NCBI GenBank assembly: GCA_937968015.1
Contig: CALBSO010000057.1
Coordinates: 1-18,441 of the forward strand
From: an uncultured Thermomicrobia bacterium
GTDB taxonomy: Bacteria; Chloroflexota; Chloroflexia; Thermomicrobiales; JALYUS01
Length of the DNA: 18,441 bases
Direction: 5' to 3'
The notes beneath the pieces are model-generated. The model saw nothing but the letters and a program-made list of their open reading frames with translations. It searched no databases and was not told the DNA's origin. The translations under genes and the position numbers were made by a program. The stretch's first letter is position 1. Every line of letters begins with the position of its first letter. Positions 14,499 through 18,441 of the stretch are shown one piece after another.

Positions 14499-15814
14499 TG
14501 GGCCTGACGAGAGAGGAGAGGATGTATCTGCGCGGTGGGAATCCGGTGGTCGAGCGCGTTTACGTCGAGGGGGAGGGTGACGCGCACGGTCGTTCCGTCG
14601 CCGGGTGCGCTGACAACCGTGCAGTCGCCGCCGAGTTCCCTGGCACGCGCGGCCATCGTCTCCAGCCCCATGTGACCCGGATGCGCGATGGCGGGATCGA
14701 ACCCCGTGCCGTCATCGCGAACCTCCACAACGAGTGTGTCGCCGCTCTCCACCACGTCCATCCGCACGACCGCCCGGCCCGCGCCCGCGTGCTTGACGAC
14801 ATTGTTGAGCGCCTCCTGCACGAGCCGGTAGAGATGCTCCTCCGCGTTATTCGCGAGGGGGAGGCGATCCGGGGGTGCGTCCACATCAATGGCGATCTCC
14901 TCCCGCGCGCTGACGGAGGCCGCCAACTTGCGTACGGCGCTCACAAGCCCTTCTTCCGCCAGCGCGCCGGGCCGCAGTTCGAAAATGAGCATCCGCATCT
15001 CCGCGAGGGCGGCCTGCGCGAGGTCGCTGAGGATTTTCACCTGCTGGCGCACCGGATCGTCGGCGGATGTGCCCGCGCGGTCGAGGTTCTTGAGCATCGT
15101 GCGGGCGTGGAGCGTCATCGAGAATAATTCCTGCGTCACCGAGTCGTGGAGTTCCCGCGCGAAGCGGAGCCGTTCCTTGGCCACCGCCTCGGCGACCGCC
15201 AGGCGCGCGTTTTCCTCGCGCGCCGCCCGCATCTCCCGGTTGACGCGCACCATTTGGAAGACGCCGATCATGCTGATGCCGATCAAGCCGACCTGGAGGA
15301 GCAGCAAGGCCGAATCGGTCACGCTGAAGCCCGATGTCGCGTCGGTAAGCCCCGCCGCGATGCTGATACCGACGATCAGCCAGACGGCGATCCGTGGCGG
15401 CGCGCGGCCCGCGCTGACCGTGAGAAAGAAGAACAGCCCAATCCAGGAGAGGCCGAAGGTGAGATTGAGCGCGACCGCTTCGACGGTGAGAAAGATGAAG
15501 ATCATCGCCCAACGCTTGAAAAACGGAATCGGATGCTCCCGATCGCTGAAGAGCATCCAGAGATAGAGCGCCACGAAGGTGGCAATCCCCACCAGTCCGA
15601 AGACAAGGCGCGGCGGCGATTGATGGGTGCGGAAGAGTTCGGCGACGGGGTTGATCAGGACGAGCAGCCAGCCCAGCCCAAGCAGTCGCCATAAACGGCC
15701 GCGCCGGCCGTCCACCGATAATCTGTCAAACACCGCGAGGTTACTGGGATCGTCGTGGCGCGCTGCCCCATTGCCGGGTTGTTGCCCCGTCGGTATCATT
15801 CGTCGCTTCCACAT
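14489..15814 (-). CDS. NarL/DesK-type membrane sensor histidine kinase
   Basis: This 441-residue kinase has about six membrane helices between residues 41 and 190 and only short loops. It may therefore sense a membrane-embedded or lipid signal rather than a large external ligand. A coiled coil (190-215) leads to the HisKA_3 domain with His223 (FARELHDSVTQEL). The HATPase domain has QEALNNVVKHA at 333-343, VRDDGTGFD at 365-373 and GHMGLETM at 380-387. The ATG at 15814 has GAGGTG about 4-6 nt upstream. A second in-frame ATG at 15799 is less well placed. Kinases of this type normally pair with a LuxR-type regulator, and none is present in the window. The 3' end overlaps the glycosyltransferase stop region tail to tail. 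Confidence 0.92.
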   Translation of the reverse strand: MWKRRMIPTGQQPGNGAARHDDPSNLAVFDRLSVDGRRGRLWRLLGLGWLLVLINPVAELFRTHQSPPRLVFGLVGIATFVALYLWMLFSDREHPIPFFKRWAMIFIFLTVEAVALNLTFGLSWIGLFFFLTVSAGRAPPRIAVWLIVGISIAAGLTDATSGFSVTDSALLLLQVGLIGISMIGVFQMVRVNREMRAAREENARLAVAEAVAKERLRFARELHDSVTQELFSMTLHARTMLKNLDRAGTSADDPVRQQVKILSDLAQAALAEMRMLIFELRPGALAEEGLVSAVRKLAASVSAREEIAIDVDAPPDRLPLANNAEEHLYRLVQEALNNVVKHAGAGRAVVRMDVVESGDTLVVEVRDDGTGFDPAIAHPGHMGLETMAARARELGGDCTVVSAPGDGTTVRVTLPLDVNALDHRIPTAQIHPLLSRQAHHP

Positions 15815-15875
15815 CCCGCACCTCGGTCGCGCTGCCGTACCCTTCTCGTGTCGCCGTGATTGCCCGGCGCTTTGT

Positions 15876-15881
15876 ACTATA
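15876..15881 (-). promoter_or_regulatory. Possible -10 element for the membrane kinase
   Basis: On the minus strand, TATAGT differs from TATAAT by one base. It would give a 5' leader of about 55 nt before the ATG at 15814. The -35 position (TGGTTC at 17-bp spacing) matches poorly, so this is tentative. Confidence 0.28.
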
Positions 15882-15937
15882 CGGCGTGGACCCCGGCGGA
15901 ACCAGTGCTCAGGTACTGACGATACCGGACAACGAAT

Positions 15938-15964
15938 ACGGGCGGGCCGCGATGGCCCGCCCGT
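15938..15964 (-). terminator. GC-rich hairpin, likely terminator of the secreted-protein gene
   Basis: ACGGGCGGGCC at 15938-15948 is perfectly complementary to 15954-15964 with a 5-nt loop. On the minus strand it follows the secreted-protein stop by about 40 nt, and is followed by ATTCGTTGT, which is T-rich but not a clean T-run. It separates this gene from the kinase promoter. Confidence 0.6.
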
Positions 15965-16003
15965 CCTTCAGCGCCTAATACGATTGGGGTTACTACCTAC
16001 CGG

Positions 16004-16789
16004 TTAGGCGTTGCCATGGTTGCCGTTGTCACCCTGATCGCCGTTGTCACCCTGATCGTCTCCGCCTTGGCCGTTCTTTGATGGGCCATGGCCGACGAGC
16101 GTGCCATTGACATCAATGTTGTCCAGTACGGCGAGGCCGAAGTTGTCTGGCCCGGTGTCCTGGCCTTCATCGAAGACGATTTCAATGGACTTGACTTTTC
16201 CCACAATGGGTTCGAGCGCGCCGGTTGTTTGGTTGTATCCAACCAGGGGCACGGAGCCACCCCACCGCAGCCGCAGCCAACCATTGCCGACGGTCTGCGT
16301 CGTTGGCGGCGGCGACTGGCAGCCGATGAAATAGCTCTTACCATCCTGCAGGGAGACATTGAAGCGCGGGGCGCCCGCGCCGCAGTGCGAGCCGCTCAAA
16401 TCGCCGATGCCTCGCGGCTTGCGCAGATCGTAGCCGAGTTCGGTGAGCGTCACGCCGTCAACACCCTGGAGTTTGGCCTGAGCCGCAGCATAGTTTCCCG
16501 TTGGGCCGGTCTTCGCCAGTAAGAGCCCCTGATTGTGCGGATCGTTGGAGCCGCCGGTTGAGCAGGCCGGATCCGTGTAGGGTGTCGTGTGGCCGCTCCC
16601 CGTGAGGTCAACCCCCGCATTCGTCGGGCAGCCGATGCCGTCGAGCCATGTGGCCTGCACCAGGAAGGTGTGGGCAGGGTCATACGTGCCCGGGACGACC
16701 TGGAAGTTAACCGCCGCGTAGACCCCTGCGGCGAGGCCCAGGAGGGCCGGAACCATCATCATGGCAACAAAGAACCGCGCCTTCTTCAT
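16004..16789 (-). CDS. Secreted protein of unknown function with Gly/Asp/Asn-rich tail
   Basis: This 261-residue protein has a clear Sec signal peptide (MKKARFFVAMMMVPALLGLAAGVYA, cleaved near residues 24-26). I do not recognise the family. The mature part has four cysteines (GIGC, PAC, SHC, IGC), enough for two disulfides. It ends in a beta-strand-rich stretch, VKSIEIVFDEGQ then NFGLAVLDNIDVNG, which suggests a beta-sandwich. The last 20 or so residues are low-complexity, with GDNGDQGDNG encoded by an 18-bp tandem repeat. The ATG at 16789 has GGAG 8 nt upstream. An ATG two codons earlier (16795) is also possible, and the open frame beyond it to 16945 looks non-coding. An acidic Gly/Asn tail could bind cations, but that is only a guess. 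Confidence 0.8.
   Translation of the reverse strand: MKKARFFVAMMMVPALLGLAAGVYAAVNFQVVPGTYDPAHTFLVQATWLDGIGCPTNAGVDLTGSGHTTPYTDPACSTGGSNDPHNQGLLLAKTGPTGNYAAAQAKLQGVDGVTLTELGYDLRKPRGIGDLSGSHCGAGAPRFNVSLQDGKSYFIGCQSPPPTTQTVGNGWLRLRWGGSVPLVGYNQTTGALEPIVGKVKSIEIVFDEGQDTGPDNFGLAVLDNIDVNGTLVGHGPSKNGQGGDDQGDNGDQGDNGNHGNA
16023..16058 (-). repeat. 18-bp tandem repeat (2 copies) in the secreted-protein tail
   Basis: The unit CCGTTGTCACCCTGATCG (plus strand) occurs twice back to back with no mismatch. It encodes a repeating Gly-Asp-Gln-Gly-Asp-Asn type tail. A degenerate third copy may precede it near 16012. Exact identity points to recent duplication or slippage. Confidence 0.75.
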
Positions 16790-17191
16790 GCTCATTTCTC
16801 CACCTTCTCTCAGGGCGCACCCCCGCGCACCCCCTACGTCTGATTCCATCGGTGCGTCGTCAATCGGGAATCGAGCCAACCTCCTTCGCTGTCCAGTGAC
16901 AGATGCCTCCCGCACATCAGGAGGGCAACCACGCTCCACGATCAAGTATTCTCGTGAAACGCTTGGGTAGATTCCGCGAAGCCGCGCGATTTGTCAAAAG
17001 GCTATCGTGTTCGTATAGATATTTTTTCTGATGAAATATACGCAGTAAAATATGAGGTAACATACAATATGCGTCTCCGCGTGGGTCGCCCGGAGCGTGC
17101 CACTCCGTGATGCGAGCGCGTCCGTTATGATGGGAGTACAGAGAAGGACGCTATTCGCGGGTGGTAGACCACTCAGCATCAGGAGGATCAG
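16790..17191. other. Divergent intergenic region with an AT-rich island
   Basis: These 400 bp separate the secreted-protein gene (minus) from the dehydrogenase (plus). Positions about 16990-17075 are strikingly AT-rich compared with the rest of the window, with a TTTTTT run at 17022. I see no open frame with coding character. A 12-bp palindrome, GTGGTagACCAC, lies at 17161-17172 just before the dehydrogenase ribosome-binding site. It could be an operator. Confidence 0.5.
16991..17019 (+). promoter_or_regulatory. Sigma-70-like promoter upstream of the dehydrogenase
   Basis: TTGTCA at 16991-16996 (five of six to TTGACA) is followed after exactly 17 bp by TATAGA at 17014-17019 (four of six to TATAAT). 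It is inside the AT-rich island and points toward the dehydrogenase. It implies a 5' leader of about 165 nt, which is long, so another promoter closer to the gene is possible. Confidence 0.42.
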
Positions 17192-18223
17192 ATGCATGGA
17201 CTCGTCTTTTTGGGCGATCGTGAAGTCGAACTGCGGCAGTTTCCCGACCCGACACCGGGGCTGGAGGAGGTGATTGTTGGCATCCAGAGTTCGGGCATGT
17301 GCGGCAGCGATTTCCGCCCCTATCGCGCACCGAGGGCGGACGTTGATCCGGAGCGCCTGCCAATTGGCGGGCACGAGCCGTGTGGCATCGTGATCGAGCG
17401 CGGTGTCCACGTCACCGACGCGCAGGCGCGGATCGGCGACCGGGTGATCGTGCATCATTACCACGGCTGCGACGAATGTCATCATTGCCGCGCGGGATAC
17501 TCGCAGATGTGCCTGCACGGCAGTATCGTCTACGGCTTCTCCGGCCACGGCGCGAACGCCCCGTACATGTGCGTGCCCGCGAGCACGCTCGTCCGGTTCC
17601 CCGACGCGCTCAGTTTCGACGAAGGGGCCGCGATCGCCTGCGGGACGGGCACCGCCTATATGGCGCTGAAGCGGCTCGATCTCTCCGGGCGGGACACGCT
17701 GGCGATCTTCGGGCAGGGTCCGGTCGGATTGAGCGGGACGCTCCTGGCGCGGGCGATGGGCGCGCGCGTCATCGCCGTGGATCTTTCCCCGGATCGGCTC
17801 GCGCTCGCCCGGCAGCACGGCGCGGACGTGACGCTCAACCCGCTGGAGGGAGACCCGGTCGCGGCGATTCAGGAGTTGACGCACGGCGAGGGGGCGGACG
17901 CGACGCTCGATTGCACCGGCAACCCCGCCGCCCGCGTCAATACGGTGCGGGCCGCGCGCATCTGGGGTCGTTCCTGCTTCGTCGGCGAGGGAAATACGAC
18001 GACCTTCGACATCAGCCGCGACATCATCCACAAGCAACTGACGATCTACGGCTCCTGGACGTTCAGCACGCACGGCCTCGCCGAGTGCGCCCGGTTCATC
18101 GCGGATCGGGAAGTGCCGTTATCGCAGATCATCACCCACCGCTTCACGCTCGACCAGGCGGACGAGGCGTTTCGCACCTTCGAGGGGGGCACGACGGGCA
18201 AGTGTGTCTTCGACGTGGCGTAA
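17192..18223 (+). CDS. Zinc-dependent alcohol/polyol dehydrogenase (MDR superfamily)
   Basis: This 343-residue cytoplasmic enzyme belongs to the medium-chain dehydrogenase/reductase superfamily. The catalytic zinc ligands are Cys37 (MCGSD) and His61 with Glu62 (GGHEPCG). The structural zinc is bound by Cys93, Cys96, Cys99 and Cys107 (GCDECHHC...MC). The Rossmann motif is GQGPVG (174-179), and Asp197 (VIAVD) at the end of strand 2 favours NAD over NADP. The sequence style is nearest to the sorbitol/threonine dehydrogenase branch, but the substrate is not determined. The ATG at 17192 has a perfect AGGAGG 5 nt upstream. The amidohydrolase begins 103 bp downstream on the same strand, so they may be cotranscribed. 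Confidence 0.93.
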   Translation: MHGLVFLGDREVELRQFPDPTPGLEEVIVGIQSSGMCGSDFRPYRAPRADVDPERLPIGGHEPCGIVIERGVHVTDAQARIGDRVIVHHYHGCDECHHCRAGYSQMCLHGSIVYGFSGHGANAPYMCVPASTLVRFPDALSFDEGAAIACGTGTAYMALKRLDLSGRDTLAIFGQGPVGLSGTLLARAMGARVIAVDLSPDRLALARQHGADVTLNPLEGDPVAAIQELTHGEGADATLDCTGNPAARVNTVRAARIWGRSCFVGEGNTTTFDISRDIIHKQLTIYGSWTFSTHGLAECARFIADREVPLSQIITHRFTLDQADEAFRTFEGGTTGKCVFDVA

Positions 18224-18249
18224 TGCGTTCGGAGTGCGAGGAATCCCTC

Positions 18250-18264
18250 CAAGCCTCAAGCCTC
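18250..18264 (-). repeat. Heptanucleotide tandem repeat (AAGCCTC; GAGGCTT on the minus strand)
   Basis: AAGCCTC occurs twice in tandem at 18251-18264, plus one matching base before. It lies between the dehydrogenase and the amidohydrolase. The minus-strand reading, GAGGCTT, again has the GAG core and 7-bp period of the other tracts. Confidence 0.5.
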
Positions 18265-18326
18265 GAACTTTGGTAGGATAGGCAGAGCGGCGATCCCGTA
18301 TCGGTTCCGTAAGGAGGAGAGGCCCA

Positions 18327-18441
18327 ATGGCGGTCGCAATCGCACCCCGATCCACAACGCGGGCGGAGGATGCCGCCGCGCTCCATCTCATAGACACCGA
18401 TATCCATAATGATCTGCCGAGCATGCAGGAACTCAAGCCGT
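18327..18441 (+). CDS. Amidohydrolase family protein, N-terminal fragment
   Basis: The first 38 codons of a gene run off the window end. The ATG at 18327 has AGGAGG about 9 nt upstream. The readable part contains HLIDTDIHNDLPSMQELKP. An Asp-x-His motif early in the chain, followed by an LPS...L segment, is typical of metal-dependent amidohydrolases of the Amidohydro_2/ACMSD-like family, where Asp-x-His begins the metal site. Without the rest, substrate and even metal class are open. The same-strand neighbour is the zinc dehydrogenase, so both may belong to one catabolic unit. Confidence 0.65.
   Translation, partial: MAVAIAPRSTTRAEDAAALHLIDTDIHNDLPSMQELKP

Noticed and set aside
17019..17039. 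Small AT hairpin ATATTT/AAATAT in the AT-rich island
   Set aside because: Six A-T pairs are expected by chance in such a sequence and would be unstable.
1..18441. Defence, CRISPR, prophage or insertion-sequence genes
   Set aside because: I looked for repeat-spacer arrays, nuclease, helicase or transposase motifs and terminal inverted repeats flanking a transposase. None was found, and all long genes have metabolic, respiratory, sensory or cell-envelope assignments.

Overview
The window looks like chromosomal DNA of a GC-rich (roughly 60-65%), aerobic bacterium that uses menaquinol. The best guess is a member of the Chloroflexota close to Thermomicrobia or Sphaerobacter. This rests on gene style, not on a database search: a subunit I/III-fused caa3 oxidase, a cytochrome b with a fused cytochrome c, an F420-type luciferase-like oxidoreductase, a GT87-type mannosyltransferase-like protein, and heptanucleotide and hairpin repeats. 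An actinobacterial relative cannot be excluded. No rRNA, tRNA, CRISPR array, phage gene or insertion sequence was seen.

Layout. (1) 1-247: intergenic, with a perfect 24-bp inverted repeat. (2) 248-2017, minus: a MerR/GyrI-type regulator fused in frame to an F420-dependent LLM oxidoreductase, with an internal ribosome-binding site at the junction. (3) 2140-3591, minus: a soluble GAF histidine kinase. (4) 3592-3857: divergent promoter region with a widely spaced 10-bp inverted repeat. (5) 3858-10450, plus: a respiratory operon in the order CoxB-cyt c, CoxA-CoxC fusion, CtaG, a small subunit IV-like membrane protein, Rieske protein, and cytochrome b-cyt c fusion. (6) 10660-14498, plus: a tightly packed set of SAM methyltransferase, membrane-anchored sulfite-oxidase-fold molybdoenzyme, and GT-C glycosyltransferase. 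(7) 14489-15814, minus: a membrane NarL/DesK-type histidine kinase converging on the glycosyltransferase. (8) 16004-16789, minus: an unrecognised secreted protein with a hairpin beyond its stop. (9) 16790-17191: a 400-bp gap with an AT-rich island. (10) 17192-18223, plus: a zinc alcohol/polyol dehydrogenase. (11) 18327 to the window end: the start of an amidohydrolase.

The genes at 3858-10450 would make a nearly complete quinol-to-oxygen chain. Menaquinol is oxidised by the Rieske/cytochrome b unit, and electrons pass to the cytochrome c domain fused to cytochrome b. They then pass, possibly directly, to the cytochrome c domain fused to CoxB, and through CuA to the heme-copper centre. No free cytochrome c or c1 gene is present here. 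CtaG serves copper insertion. The neighbouring molybdoenzyme could feed electrons into the same cytochromes, but that is inference.

The most unusual structure is in the DNA between and inside genes. GAG-containing heptanucleotide tandem repeats occur at five places. Two hairpin elements share one core. One of the small oxidase-operon proteins seems to carry a linker built from such repeat DNA. I found no clear new defence or mobile system.
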